Positions 1 to 7,891 of a stretch of DNA of 64,000 nt are shown here, in pieces. Position 1 is the stretch's first letter; each line of letters begins with the position of its first letter. Source of the DNA: Longibacter salinarum (GTDB taxonomy: Bacteria > Bacteroidota > Rhodothermia > Rhodothermales > Salinibacteraceae); assembly GCF_002554795.1 (NCBI RefSeq), contig NZ_PDEQ01000002.1:248001-312000 (forward strand), in the 5' to 3' direction. The position numbers and the translations under genes were made by a program. The notes beneath the pieces are model-generated. The model searched no databases. It had not been told where the DNA came from and was given only the letters and a program-made list of their open reading frames with translations.

Positions 1-1
1 T

Positions 2-454
2 GTCGCTGATAAAGGCTGGACGACCGTCGCTTCCGTCGAGGGGGCCGGCACGACGACAGCAAAGCAAACATACCGTATCGCCGATACTGACCTTCCATTC
101 GACGCATCCCGGATCGCGTATCGTCTACGGCAGGTCGATGTGGACGGCACGGCGACATTCTCCGATGCTGTTTTTGTCGACCGAACGGCAGCCCAGCGGT
201 TGCAGCTTCGCTCTGTTTACCCGAACCCGGCCCAGTCCGAGTTCACTGTGGAATTTGAGGTCCCGGAGACCGTTGCCAATGTGCAACTGACGCTCCACGA
301 TATGCTTGGCAGGACCGTTCGGACGTTCGCCGTCGGGGCGACCGGGCGCACGGCCAGGCAAGTCAAGCTGGACGGTCTCGCGTCGGGAATTTACCTGCTT
401 CGACTCGTCGCTGGAGACCAGGTTCAAACGCAAAAAGTCGTCGTGGCCCGGTAG
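2..454 (+). CDS. Secreted protein with T9SS type A C-terminal sorting domain (5' partial)
   Basis: The reading frame is open from the left edge, so only the last 150 residues are seen. The stretch YRLRQVDVDG followed by TFSDAV is the usual lead-in to a type IX secretion C-terminal domain. The last 80 or so residues have the expected pattern: VYPNPAQSEF, then a beta-rich segment with LTLHDMLGRTV, then LASGIYLLRL and a basic end KVVVAR. In this family the domain directs export across the outer membrane by the type IX system and is then cleaved. The passenger domain lies outside the window, so the activity is unknown. An intrinsic terminator follows 21 nt after the stop. Confidence 0.85.
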   Translation, partial: VADKGWTTVASVEGAGTTTAKQTYRIADTDLPFDASRIAYRLRQVDVDGTATFSDAVFVDRTAAQRLQLRSVYPNPAQSEFTVEFEVPETVANVQLTLHDMLGRTVRTFAVGATGRTARQVKLDGLASGIYLLRLVAGDQVQTQKVVVAR

Positions 455-475
455 AATCAAAGGATAACGACGTAC

Positions 476-506
476 GAAGCCCCGGCGGGTCAAGCGTCGG
501 GGCTTC
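476..506 (+). terminator. Intrinsic terminator of the T9SS-domain gene
   Basis: A 12-bp inverted repeat with one mismatch (GAAGCCCCGGCG / CGTCGGGGCTTC, loop of about 7 nt) lies 21 nt after the stop codon. The following tail is only moderately T-rich. Confidence 0.65.
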
Positions 507-531
507 CGTCGTTCAGGGTGAACGCAGACAC

Positions 532-654
532 TCACGCTAGAAGGAGGGCGATACCCGCCACAAGAGCCGCACCGGAGCTGACGACAATAGCGAGTACGAT
601 GGTGTCTCCGTGTTCTGGATACCGTTTTTGGATCATCCGCACGATGTGAAGCAT
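532..654 (-). CDS. Small single-span membrane protein (40 aa)
   Basis: I read this short frame directly. It starts ATG with the basic N-terminus MLHIVRMIQKRYPEHGD, followed by a hydrophobic stretch TIVLAIVVSSGAALVAG and IALLLA at the very end, then TGA. The N-in, one-helix, tail-less layout is typical of small inner-membrane proteins. No clear Shine-Dalgarno is seen, which is common in Bacteroidota. It converges on the terminator at 476-506. Function is unknown; it could be a chance frame, but codon use looks like that of the neighbours. Confidence 0.45.
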   Translation of the reverse strand: MLHIVRMIQKRYPEHGDTIVLAIVVSSGAALVAGIALLLA

Positions 655-734
655 GGTCGGCCGGGAAAAGTAAGAGGGATGTGTTTAATTAATTATACGA
701 TTCATGCTTATCCCTGGTTACAGAAAAAAACACC

Positions 735-1322
735 ATGAGCGATGAGGCGGCCATCGGCATTCTGGTATTTGACGACATCGAAGAACTTGATCTTGCCGGG
801 CCCTGGGAGGTGTTCTCCGCTTGGGGAGAGACGGGCAGTGGTCCGCCATGCGTTGCGATCGGAGCAAGCACCGATCCGGTACGGTGTCGCTTCGGGTTGA
901 CGGTGACGCCGGATGTGTCCATCGGGGAGACTCCGCCGCTTCAGGCTGTGGTGGTCCCCGGGGGCGATGGATCCCGACAAGCCGCCAAGAATGCCAACCT
1001 CATCGAATTCGTACGAGACGTGTCGAAGGACGTGCGCGCGGTGCTGTCCGTGTGTACCGGCGTCCGAGTTCTTCGAGCGGCCGGTCTTCTAAGGGGGCGA
1101 ACAGTCACGACGCACCGTGAGGCGTTTGGTGAAGTGCGGGCGTGGCCCGAGGCGGACCTCGATGAGGACGCTCGGTACGTGCAAGACGGCTCGATCTGGA
1201 CCTCGGCTGGCGTAACGGCGGGCATCGATCTGGCGCTGGCTGCCGTAGAGGCCTGGTCAACGCGGGAGGAAGCGGACCGCGTGCGAGCGTATCTCGAGTA
1301 CGCCGGTGGTCGGACGGAATAG
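735..1322 (+). CDS. DJ-1/PfpI family (class I glutamine amidotransferase-like) protein
   Basis: A 195-residue single-domain protein. It begins with the beta strand IGILVFDDIEELDLAGPWEV, which is characteristic of the DJ-1/PfpI subgroup related to isonitrile hydratase and the sensor domain of GATase-type AraC regulators. VVVPGGDGS and the nucleophile elbow LSVCTGVRVL (Cys107) follow, then TTHRE and the helix SAGVTAGIDLAL. There is no C-terminal AraC DNA-binding domain, so this is a free-standing enzyme or stress protein. The Cys is present, so catalysis (hydratase, glyoxalase-like or protease-like) is possible but cannot be told from sequence. An A-rich stretch, not a strong Shine-Dalgarno, precedes the ATG. 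Confidence 0.85.
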   Translation: MSDEAAIGILVFDDIEELDLAGPWEVFSAWGETGSGPPCVAIGASTDPVRCRFGLTVTPDVSIGETPPLQAVVVPGGDGSRQAAKNANLIEFVRDVSKDVRAVLSVCTGVRVLRAAGLLRGRTVTTHREAFGEVRAWPEADLDEDARYVQDGSIWTSAGVTAGIDLALAAVEAWSTREEADRVRAYLEYAGGRTE

Positions 1323-1351
1323 GCCAAGATCAGAACGGTGAATCTCGTTTC

Positions 1352-1529
1352 TGGGACGCCAGCCATGTGAACGAACGTCGATGTGTATCACGATGGTGCG
1401 GTAACAACGACAACGCCGAACGACGGGGCCTACACGGACAACATCAACCAGCGAGGCGGCGGTAGCTACAGCGATCCGGTCTGCGACGCTGGCACGAGCA
1501 CGTGCTCCGCAAGCACGACCGTTACTTTC
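1352..1529 (+). pseudogene. Decayed fibronectin type III domain fragment
   Basis: From about 1371 the frame reads TNVDVYHDGAVTTTTPNDG, then AYTDNINQRGGGSYSD and VCDAGTSTCSASTTVTF. This matches the second half of the FnIII domains that end secreted hydrolases of marine bacteria (pattern NVDVYRDG...YTDN...GGGSY...VC..GTSTCS...VTF). Just upstream, in another frame, WDAS at 1352 looks like the preceding strand, implying a frameshift near 1365. No start, signal peptide or catalytic domain is present, and the neighbouring gene ends at 1322. I read it as the 3' relic of a deleted secreted-enzyme gene; a terminator still follows it. Confidence 0.6.
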
Positions 1530-1560
1530 GGAGCCCCATTGTGTCTCGTAGCGACGCATA

Positions 1561-1595
1561 AGCCCCGGTGGAGCGATCTCCTTCGGGGCTTTTTG
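1561..1595 (+). terminator. Intrinsic terminator downstream of the FnIII relic
   Basis: AGCCCCG (1561-1567) pairs with CGGGGCT (1584-1590) and is followed by a run of T. It probably belonged to the lost gene and may now serve the DJ-1 family gene. Confidence 0.75.
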
Positions 1596-1670
1596 TCGTT
1601 GAGTTAAATCGGGTTGCGTTCGAGCGTGAACGTGGCATGAGATGGACGAGACCGGGGCCGCCTGCGAACA

Positions 1671-2555
1671 CTACCCCTCTTTCGTTTGACCCGCAATCTG
1701 GAACGGGTGAGATGGGCCCGTTCGAACCTCGATGGTTTCGTATGGCATGGCAACCCCGGCCGTGGTAAGCGCCTCAAACACCCGCTTTCGGAGGTCGAAT
1801 TGTTCCGCGAGATGGTTGTACTCGTTTCGGTACCAGGCCTGAAGTTGCAATTCCACGTTGTAGTCATTCAGCGCGGTCACGACTACGCGCGGCATCGGCT
1901 CAGACAGGTAGTCGGGATCTTCCATCACCAGGTCCAGCAGGATTTGCTCCGTTCGATTCAGGTCCTCCTCGACATCAATCGTGACGGAAATATCGAGCCG
2001 AACGTGCGGAAAGTTGGTGTAGCTGGCCACGACGGAGTTTACGATCGTCGTGTTGGGAATGGCGAGCATCCGTCCGTCGGTTGTGACGACACGCGTCGAT
2101 CGAAGAGTAATCGTATCAACGCGGCCGTAGCTTCCTTCCACCTCCACGAGATCGTTGATGACGAAGGGACGGTCCCAGAAAATTAGCAATCCGGAGATGA
2201 GGTTGGACAGCGCATCGCGAGCTGCGAAGCCGATGGTGAGACCGACGATGCCGAGGCTCGCGAGAAAGGCAGTCGCGTCAATTCCGATGCTGGCGAGCGC
2301 CTGGATGAGCCCGATTCCCAGCAAAACGTACTTGACGATGGTTTGGATGAAGCTTGCCGTGGTCTTGTCGATCGTCGAGCGGTTCAGGCCGCGCTGCAGA
2401 GCGACATTGATCAGTCTCCAGAGAACATAAAACACGACAAAGACCAGCCCGCCGACGACCACATTCGCGAGCAGGTCGGCCGTACCGTCGGCGAGCGTCT
2501 GCGGGTTCAGGTCCGAGCGCAGACGTTCGATGATACCGGAGAAAAAAGATTTCAT
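1671..2555 (-). CDS. Small-conductance mechanosensitive channel (MscS family)
   Basis: A 294-residue protein, close to the usual MscS length. Three hydrophobic helices come first (LLANVVVGGLVFVVFYVL; FIQTIVKYVLLGIGLIQALA; the pore helix AFLASLGIVGLTIGFAARDA). The MscS beta domain follows (GLLIFWDRPFVINDLVEV, GRVDTITLRSTRV, IPNTTIVNSVVASYTN) and then the C-terminal alpha/beta domain. The channel sits in the inner membrane and releases solutes on hypo-osmotic shock, which suits a salt-adapted cell. The frame extends 38 residues further upstream, but that part is not MscS-like, so I chose the internal ATG at 2555. It is transcribed divergently from the barrel gene at 2833. Confidence 0.9.
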   Translation of the reverse strand: MKSFFSGIIERLRSDLNPQTLADGTADLLANVVVGGLVFVVFYVLWRLINVALQRGLNRSTIDKTTASFIQTIVKYVLLGIGLIQALASIGIDATAFLASLGIVGLTIGFAARDALSNLISGLLIFWDRPFVINDLVEVEGSYGRVDTITLRSTRVVTTDGRMLAIPNTTIVNSVVASYTNFPHVRLDISVTIDVEEDLNRTEQILLDLVMEDPDYLSEPMPRVVVTALNDYNVELQLQAWYRNEYNHLAEQFDLRKRVFEALTTAGVAMPYETIEVRTGPSHPFQIAGQTKEG

Positions 2556-2832
2556 GTCGCAGGTAGTCGTATCGTAGGAATGGGTACAACATAACGGCTC
2601 CTGCAGCGATCGACAATTGGGGGGCGCGGAAAGACGTGGATTTCGTGCTCCGCCGATGTTGTCTTTCACCCCATCGGAACGTCACGATAGCAGGTGATCC
2701 TAGGTCGGATGTCAAACAGGCCCTTCGACAGAATGTGGAAATCCACTACATCCGTAGACCTGGTATAGACGTAGATTCACGGCCGAATGCCGCATCGAGA
2801 TGCGGTCAGTCGACAAATATCTACACGTCACC

Positions 2833-3405
2833 ATGAAACGACTTCTTGTAGCACTTGTCACAACGCTCATCTTTGTCACCTCGCCGGCGATAGCCCAGGA
2901 TCGGTTTGGCGCTGAATTTCGCGCCGGAGCGCATTTTGCAACTGAGGACGTCGGCGAAGCAGATCTCAATACGGGCTTCGGCACCGAGTTCATTGTATCG
3001 TACCGATTCCTGCCTCAGTTCGGATTGTACGCCGGTTTTGGATACCACCGGTTCACGTCCGACGATACATTCGGCGGAGATGATGTCGTTCTCGAGGAAA
3101 CGGGATACACGTTTGGTGTGCAGTTCGAAAACCTTCTGCCGGATCGCAGCTTTGGCTACTTCCTACGGGCCGGAGGCCTTCTCAATCACATGGAGTTTGA
3201 CACGGAAAGTAGTGATTTTAGTACCGACCACAGTCTCGGCTGGCAGGTCGAGGTCGGACCGCTCTTCACGTTTGGAAATCAGTGGTCCATCAAACCGGGC
3301 ATCCGGTACCACTCGCTCTCGCAGGATGTAGACGTTGCCGGGACGGAGTTCGAGGTGGATCTAACGTACATTAGCGTCGGCGCGTCCGTTGGATGGAGGT
3401 TCTAG
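2833..3405 (+). CDS. Small outer-membrane beta-barrel protein
   Basis: A 190-residue protein with a clear signal peptide (MKRLLVALVTTLIFVTSPAIA, cleavage before QDRFG). It has alternating strands rich in aromatic and glycine residues (FGAEFRAGAHF, FGLYAGFGYHRF, YTFGVQFENLL, FGYFLRAGGLL, WQVEVGPLFTFG, YISVGASVGWRF) and ends in Phe, as expected for an outer-membrane protein of the 8-stranded OmpA/OmpX-like class. The ATG at 2833 was preferred over an upstream in-frame start at 2800 because the signal peptide starts there. Ligand and role cannot be told. Confidence 0.8.
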   Translation: MKRLLVALVTTLIFVTSPAIAQDRFGAEFRAGAHFATEDVGEADLNTGFGTEFIVSYRFLPQFGLYAGFGYHRFTSDDTFGGDDVVLEETGYTFGVQFENLLPDRSFGYFLRAGGLLNHMEFDTESSDFSTDHSLGWQVEVGPLFTFGNQWSIKPGIRYHSLSQDVDVAGTEFEVDLTYISVGASVGWRF

Positions 3406-3456
3406 CACGGTCCTTTCCGAGTACGGGTGGCTCGGTTACAAAACGGAGAGAGAATC

Positions 3457-3508
3457 AAGGGCAAAGATCGGAGGGATTTGAATTCACTTCCGGTCTTTGC
3501 CTTTATTC
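3457..3508 (+). terminator. Intrinsic terminator of the barrel gene
   Basis: GGCAAAGATCGG pairs with CCGGTCTTTGCC (one G-T pair), followed by TTTATT, about 50 nt after the stop codon. Confidence 0.75.
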
Positions 3509-3790
3509 GTTGTAATTGTTGAATGCTTTGCCCTGGCAGAGTCGTCGTGACCATCGTTTGTGAGTGGCAGATGAAACACGCGATGCCACTCCAGTTGTCG
3601 CAGGCTATTTTTCCGGTTGGTCGCCTCGATTGCGCATATTCAAATGCGTGACGTTCACAACCTGTTTGGCGGATGGATCGCGATACGCAGAGACCGTTGT
3701 TTGTGCCTATTAGTTGGACGAACGGTGAGCCTTTTGCGATGACGCAGTAGATGCGGTACGGAGGGTCAACCGAGTCGTTTATTGTGAGCT
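3509..3790. other. Intergenic region with no recognised feature
   Basis: Together with the dispersed repeat that follows, this makes the roughly 500-nt space between the barrel gene and the next membrane protein. I see no convincing frame, RNA gene or promoter box in it. Confidence 0.5.
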
Positions 3791-3858
3791 TAGCGAGGAC
3801 CGACCGTCAGGAGGTCCGTAACCGTTGGATCGCTGAAGGCTGTCCGCCAAACAGGCTC
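3791..3858 (+). repeat. Dispersed two-hairpin repeat, copy 1
   Basis: Shares the blocks TAGCGAGGACCGACCGTC, GAGGTCCG, GAAGGCTGT and CCAAACAGG with the copies at 7191-7254 and 10636-10703. All three lie on the plus strand. The left part can pair GACC with GGTC; the right part pairs CTGT with ACAG. This copy ends 43 nt before the start of the gene at 3902. Confidence 0.7.
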
Positions 3859-3901
3859 TCGATTCCTCTCTCCGTGCTTGCTCGATTTCTGAATCTCCCC
3901 C

Positions 3902-5596
3902 ATGTTGAGAACCCTGAAAATGGGATGCGGTCATCTGATCGCGCTACCCCTTCTCGCTGCAGCCATGTTTGCTGCTCTACTCCTGTTTGGGACCTCTTCG
4001 TCCATGACGGGCGAGGAAATTGGTGTATTTACTGCGGTCGTTCTTGGGTGTGGTGGGATTGGAACGGGATTGCTAATCTATCTCTGGAACGATTCGTCGT
4101 CCGCGGCCGAGGACGGAACGCTTTCCGAAGCATCGATGGAGGAGGTCGAGCCCGAAGACGTCGAGTCGGATTCTATTGTCGATGTGGCGCGGGATGAAAA
4201 GGACGACGCGAGAGGCGGCCGAAAGTCAGTCGATTCCGGTGTAGATCCCGAGTCGGACGATGCGCAGGAGCCGGGTTCTGAAATCGATCGGCTGTCCTCC
4301 GACGAGGAGCCGTGGACCGTTCGGGAAGAATGGAGGAACGGAACGATTTCGTCCGATCGTTCGACCTTCGAAGAAATAGCCACGGGTCGTACAACCACGA
4401 TCATCGGTACGGGTGCTATTGTCGTTGCAAGTGGCTTATTGGCGCTGTCGGTCTGGGGGGGCGAAAAGCAGTGGATCCTGGCCGGCGTGTTCGGTGCGCT
4501 CGGCCTGCTGACGCTGACTATCGGTCTGTACCGAATGCGGCAGCGACTGCGCTTTGGTGCGTCGACGCTCAAGCTCAATCCGCATCCCGGTGTGCTGGGC
4601 GGCCCGTTCCGAGCCGTCCTCGAAACGGAGATCCCGGCCGATCAGGTCGTGGGCGAGGGCGTGCGGGTAAAGCTGTCGTGCTACCGGCGTCGACTTGTCG
4701 CGCGCGGTCGTGGGGAAAGGGATGTCCGACGCGATTTGCTCTGGCGTGACGAGAAGCAGATGCGTCCCCTGCCGTCGTCGGGGGAAACCGTCGACGTGCC
4801 CGTGAGCTTCGACCTGCCCGCCGACCGCCCGTCGTCCACGCCCGAACGTACGGATGTGCGGTACGAGTGGGTGTTACGGACAACCGCCGCCGTCCCCGGT
4901 GTGGACTACACGAGCGTCATCGAGGTACCCGTTTTTCCGGTCCCGCTCCCTGAAGCCGACAGCGTCCCTCACTACGACGAATTTGAGGTCGACTACGACG
5001 AGGCGTCAGCTCGTGGAGAGGCAGACGTGGAACGCCTGCCGGGAGGAGGGCTTGATATTTATTTCGGTCCATCTCGCCATCCGTGGTACATCGCCGCATT
5101 CACGGTTCTGACCGCGGCATTCGGGACAGGAGGCTATTCTTTTCTCCTGCACGCGCATGTTTTTTCGGGTGTCGTGTTCGGGATGGTCGCCCTCCTTTTT
5201 GCTTGGGCCACGTACAACTACGCAACGCATCGGAGCCGCATCACCGTAACACATGAGGGTGTGAGGATTGAGGAAGGAGCCCTGGGAATGAAATCGACAA
5301 CGCAACTTGTAGCCGACAATGTCGATCGGGTGACGGTTGCGCCGTCCGCAAATATGTACCAGCTTCACGTTCATCGCGTACGGCCGGCACGGGATGATAC
5401 AGTGAGCACAACGCGCCGTATGTTCAGCAACCTTGGGATCGGGAGGCCGGGCTCGGGAGAATCTTGGAACGCCTATCTGGAGCGACGTGGCCTGACGGGA
5501 CATCGCGTGGTCGCGGCTCGTCTTCTAGCCGATCACGCAGAGGCCGAATGGCTGGCGTCGCAAATCGAGCAAGCGGCGGGCGAAATGCTGAGATAA
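3902..5596 (+). CDS. Large membrane protein with acidic linker and arrestin-like beta region, unknown function
   Basis: A 564-residue protein. Two N-terminal helices (LIALPLLAAAMFAALLLF; VFTAVVLGCGGIGTGLLIYL) are followed by about 110 very acidic residues and a second helix pair (TTTIIGTGAIVVASGLLALS; WILAGVFGALGLLTLTIGLY). Next come about 150 soluble residues starting with LRFGASTLKLNPHPGVLGGP, which look like a beta sandwich of the arrestin type (long strands such as VRVKLSCYRRR and YEWVLRTTAAVPG). A third helix pair (WYIAAFTVLTAAFGTG; VFSGVVFGMVALLFAWAT) and a C-terminal PH-like stretch complete it. Two-TM plus PH-like modules suggest a membrane scaffold. I do not recognise a named family. 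An alternative start is the Met at 3920. No clear Shine-Dalgarno is seen. Confidence 0.8.
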   Translation: MLRTLKMGCGHLIALPLLAAAMFAALLLFGTSSSMTGEEIGVFTAVVLGCGGIGTGLLIYLWNDSSSAAEDGTLSEASMEEVEPEDVESDSIVDVARDEKDDARGGRKSVDSGVDPESDDAQEPGSEIDRLSSDEEPWTVREEWRNGTISSDRSTFEEIATGRTTTIIGTGAIVVASGLLALSVWGGEKQWILAGVFGALGLLTLTIGLYRMRQRLRFGASTLKLNPHPGVLGGPFRAVLETEIPADQVVGEGVRVKLSCYRRRLVARGRGERDVRRDLLWRDEKQMRPLPSSGETVDVPVSFDLPADRPSSTPERTDVRYEWVLRTTAAVPGVDYTSVIEVPVFPVPLPEADSVPHYDEFEVDYDEASARGEADVERLPGGGLDIYFGPSRHPWYIAAFTVLTAAFGTGGYSFLLHAHVFSGVVFGMVALLFAWATYNYATHRSRITVTHEGVRIEEGALGMKSTTQLVADNVDRVTVAPSANMYQLHVHRVRPARDDTVSTTRRMFSNLGIGRPGSGESWNAYLERRGLTGHRVVAARLLADHAEAEWLASQIEQAAGEMLR

Positions 5597-5611
5597 TATC
5601 CAATCGCTCGC

Positions 5612-7093
5612 TCAGTTGGATGTGTCAGTGCTGTCTTTGAGCGCTTCCGCTTCGCGATCGGTGATGGACGCCGGACTGCGGAGCGTAGCTTCGAGTGTCT
5701 CGGCCGTCCGGAAAAGTAGGTCTTCGGCGCCGGGCGCACACATGAGTTGAACGCCGGGGACGAGACCGGTACTGCGATCCCTTCTTGTCCAAACGGGCAC
5801 ACTGATCGCCGGCAGGTTCATCGCGTTCGCGAAGATCGTCGGGGTGAACAGCTTGCGGACGCCGGGCCGCGCCATGTACGATGCCGCCCGGCCGTGCTTC
5901 ATCGCCAGCGCGCCGTTCGTCGGGAGCAGGAGCAGACCGTCATCGCCGAGGTGTTCACGTATGGTGCGGCGGTGGCGAATCAGGCGAGATTGACTGCGCA
6001 CGGCCTCCTCGTTCGACGGTCGCATCGCCTGCATGCCGAGGAGGAGGCGGAGGAAATGCCAGTGCACGGTTGGCGAGCCGGTGGCGTGGCGAAACAGCTC
6101 CATGGGCACCGACAGGTCCTCGCCCTCCGAAGTCTGGAGGCCCTTCCAGAAAAAGCGATTATAGTCGCGAATGATGACGTTGAGGAAATCGCTGTAGATG
6201 CGCCCGGCGGGAGGGAACGCAGACGGTTTTTCGATCTCATTGCCTTCATCGGCGAGGGCACGCGCGGCGTCCGACCAGGCATCGTCGATCACATCCTCGC
6301 GAATCTCCATCTCGAAGTCCTGCGGCACGAGGATGCGAGGCGTCTTGACGTATGACGCTGGGACGGGCTCATCCGCAATGATTTCGTACACGAGGCGTGC
6401 ATCGCGCACGGACCGTGTGATCGGCCCGAGCGACATCATCGTGTCGGCAAAAAGCTCCGGCGCATTTGGGTCGCGAGGAGGCCACGTTCCATTCGGGTCG
6501 ACGCGACCGGAGGCTGGCTTAAAGCCAACGACGCCGCAGCAGTGCGCCGGGTAGCGGATCGACCCGCCTAAATCCGGTCCCATGCCGAAAGCAACGCCGC
6601 CCGATGCAACGAGGGCGGCATCTCCTCCGCTGGATCCCCCGGGAATGCGGTCGGGCGACAGCGGATTATTGGTTTTCCCATATCGGAGGTTCACCGTCTC
6701 GTGTGTCATCGCAAACTCCGGGACATTGCCCCGAGCGAGGACGACGGCGCCGGCTTTTTTCAGTCGCTGCACCACGATGGCATCCTGAGACGGGAGATGC
6801 TCGGGCGCACGGACGGACCCGGCGGTGACGGGTTCACCTTTCAGGCCATACGTCTCCTTGATGCTGATCGGCACGCCTGCCAGGGGGCCTCCGCTCGCGG
6901 CCTGTCCCTCGGCCTTCGCCCACGCGCTCTCGCCCAGCACATCGACGGCGGCGTTCAGTGTGTCATCGAACCGTTCGATGCGCTCGACATGCAGCTCGAC
7001 CACCGACTCGCCGGATCGGGCACCCGACCGGATGGCCTCAGCAAGGTCTGTCGCGTCCGGAAACTGCCGGGGATCGACGAGAGGAGCGGACAT
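5612..7093 (-). CDS. Amidase signature family hydrolase
   Basis: A 493-residue amidase-signature enzyme. The Ser-cisSer-Lys triad is present: Lys79 in PISIKETYG, Ser155 in PGGSSGGDAAL and Ser178 in DLGGSIRYPAH. Length and layout fit fatty-acid-amide-hydrolase-like and general amidases rather than GatA, and there are no gatB or gatC genes beside it. The substrate is unknown. The ATG at 7093 (MSAPLVDPRQF) fits the family start better than the 7132 extension, which runs through a repeat tract. It converges with the gene at 3902 with 15 nt between stops. Confidence 0.9.
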   Translation of the reverse strand: MSAPLVDPRQFPDATDLAEAIRSGARSGESVVELHVERIERFDDTLNAAVDVLGESAWAKAEGQAASGGPLAGVPISIKETYGLKGEPVTAGSVRAPEHLPSQDAIVVQRLKKAGAVVLARGNVPEFAMTHETVNLRYGKTNNPLSPDRIPGGSSGGDAALVASGGVAFGMGPDLGGSIRYPAHCCGVVGFKPASGRVDPNGTWPPRDPNAPELFADTMMSLGPITRSVRDARLVYEIIADEPVPASYVKTPRILVPQDFEMEIREDVIDDAWSDAARALADEGNEIEKPSAFPPAGRIYSDFLNVIIRDYNRFFWKGLQTSEGEDLSVPMELFRHATGSPTVHWHFLRLLLGMQAMRPSNEEAVRSQSRLIRHRRTIREHLGDDGLLLLPTNGALAMKHGRAASYMARPGVRKLFTPTIFANAMNLPAISVPVWTRRDRSTGLVPGVQLMCAPGAEDLLFRTAETLEATLRSPASITDREAEALKDSTDTSN

Positions 7094-7096
7094 CGC

Positions 7097-7127
7097 GATT
7101 GTGGTGGATTGTGGATTGTGTATTGGA
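7097..7127 (+). repeat. Degenerate heptamer tract (GATTGTG dialect)
   Basis: Units GATTGTG, (GTG), GATTGTG, GATTGTG, TATTGGA. It begins 4 nt upstream of the amidase start codon. Related tracts lie at 13203, 17733 and 45091. Confidence 0.7.
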
Positions 7128-7190
7128 GTCACGGACAGGCGTCCGGCGAACTCACCCGAGGAAAAAGCAGTCGGCCATTCACGATGGACG

Positions 7191-7254
7191 GAGCACCGAC
7201 CGTCGGGAGGTCTGTACCTCTGGATGGGCGAAGGCTGTTCGCAAAACAGGTTCT
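7191..7254 (+). repeat. Dispersed two-hairpin repeat, copy 2
   Basis: Shares ACCGACCGTC, GGAGGTC, TGGATGGGCGAAGGCTGT and AAACAGGTTCTAA with the other two copies. The right hairpin is CTGTT-CGCAA-AACAG. It lies between the amidase and DinB-like genes, opposite to their transcription, and runs into an octamer tract. Confidence 0.7.
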
Positions 7255-7258
7255 AATA

Positions 7259-7291
7259 CTTCCAAACCTCCAAACCTTCAGACCTTCACAC
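7259..7291 (+). repeat. Degenerate octamer tract overlapping the stop of the DinB-like gene
   Basis: In-phase units of the type CTCCAAAC, CTTCAGAC, CTTCACAC. The tract includes the stop codon of the minus-strand gene at 7286. The same unit type occurs at 23535-23574 and 32270-32397. Confidence 0.65.
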
Positions 7292-7864
7292 GTCAATAGC
7301 CGCGCGGACCGCATTCCTCGCCTGTGCAAGATGCCGTTCTTCGTGGGCGATCGTCGCTTCATACCAGGCGCCCAGGCTGATCGAGACGATCGGGACGGCG
7401 GGAGATGCGACGCGTACGTTGCGCAGGTCGAGTCCGGTGGAGCGTTCGCAGCAGTGGATCAAGTCGTCCTGAAGCTGAAGGAATTCAGTCGTGACCGCGT
7501 GTGGTTCGAGGGTGTTGTGAGCATCGGGGGCGTACGACGCGGGCGCCGGAATCGAAAGCCGCGAGGACGGTTGCATGAGTCGAATCATCATGCGACTCAC
7601 GAAGCCGTATTCGAATGGCCCTTCTCCGTATGGACCGTTCTCTTCCGCATCATTGATTGACCGTTCCATGCGCGCGAGCAGGAGCCAGCCAGCCGTGTTC
7701 AGATGGTCGAAGCACTGAATGGCAGACCACGCATCCGGCGCGGGCGGCGTGTTCAAAATCTCGTCGTCTGTGCCATGCACGAGAGCCTCCGCGTTGGATT
7801 TGATGTCACGGAAACCCTGGAGGTACCGCTCGATCTGAGGCGAGGCAATGTCGGGGCTGGGCAT
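7286..7864 (-). CDS. DinB superfamily protein
   Basis: A 192-residue four-helix protein. The DinB/YfiT metal-site pattern is visible: WSAIQCFDHLN with His54, and HEERHLAQ with His174 and His178. The family comprises small thiol-transferase-like or damage-inducible metal-binding proteins, and specific substrates are rarely known. The gene starts 27 nt after the stop of roxA in the same direction, so the two are probably co-transcribed. Its stop codon lies inside a degenerate octamer tract, so the last residues may be variable. Confidence 0.8.
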   Translation of the reverse strand: MPSPDIASPQIERYLQGFRDIKSNAEALVHGTDDEILNTPPAPDAWSAIQCFDHLNTAGWLLLARMERSINDAEENGPYGEGPFEYGFVSRMMIRLMQPSSRLSIPAPASYAPDAHNTLEPHAVTTEFLQLQDDLIHCCERSTGLDLRNVRVASPAVPIVSISLGAWYEATIAHEERHLAQARNAVRAAIDV

Positions 7865-7891
7865 TCGGGGAAAGGTCTATCAGAAAAGAGG

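Noticed and set aside
5612-7093. GatA subunit of Asp/Glu-tRNA amidotransferase
   Set aside because: Amidase signature is shared, but there are no GatB/GatC genes nearby and the sequence outside the triad looks like general amidases.
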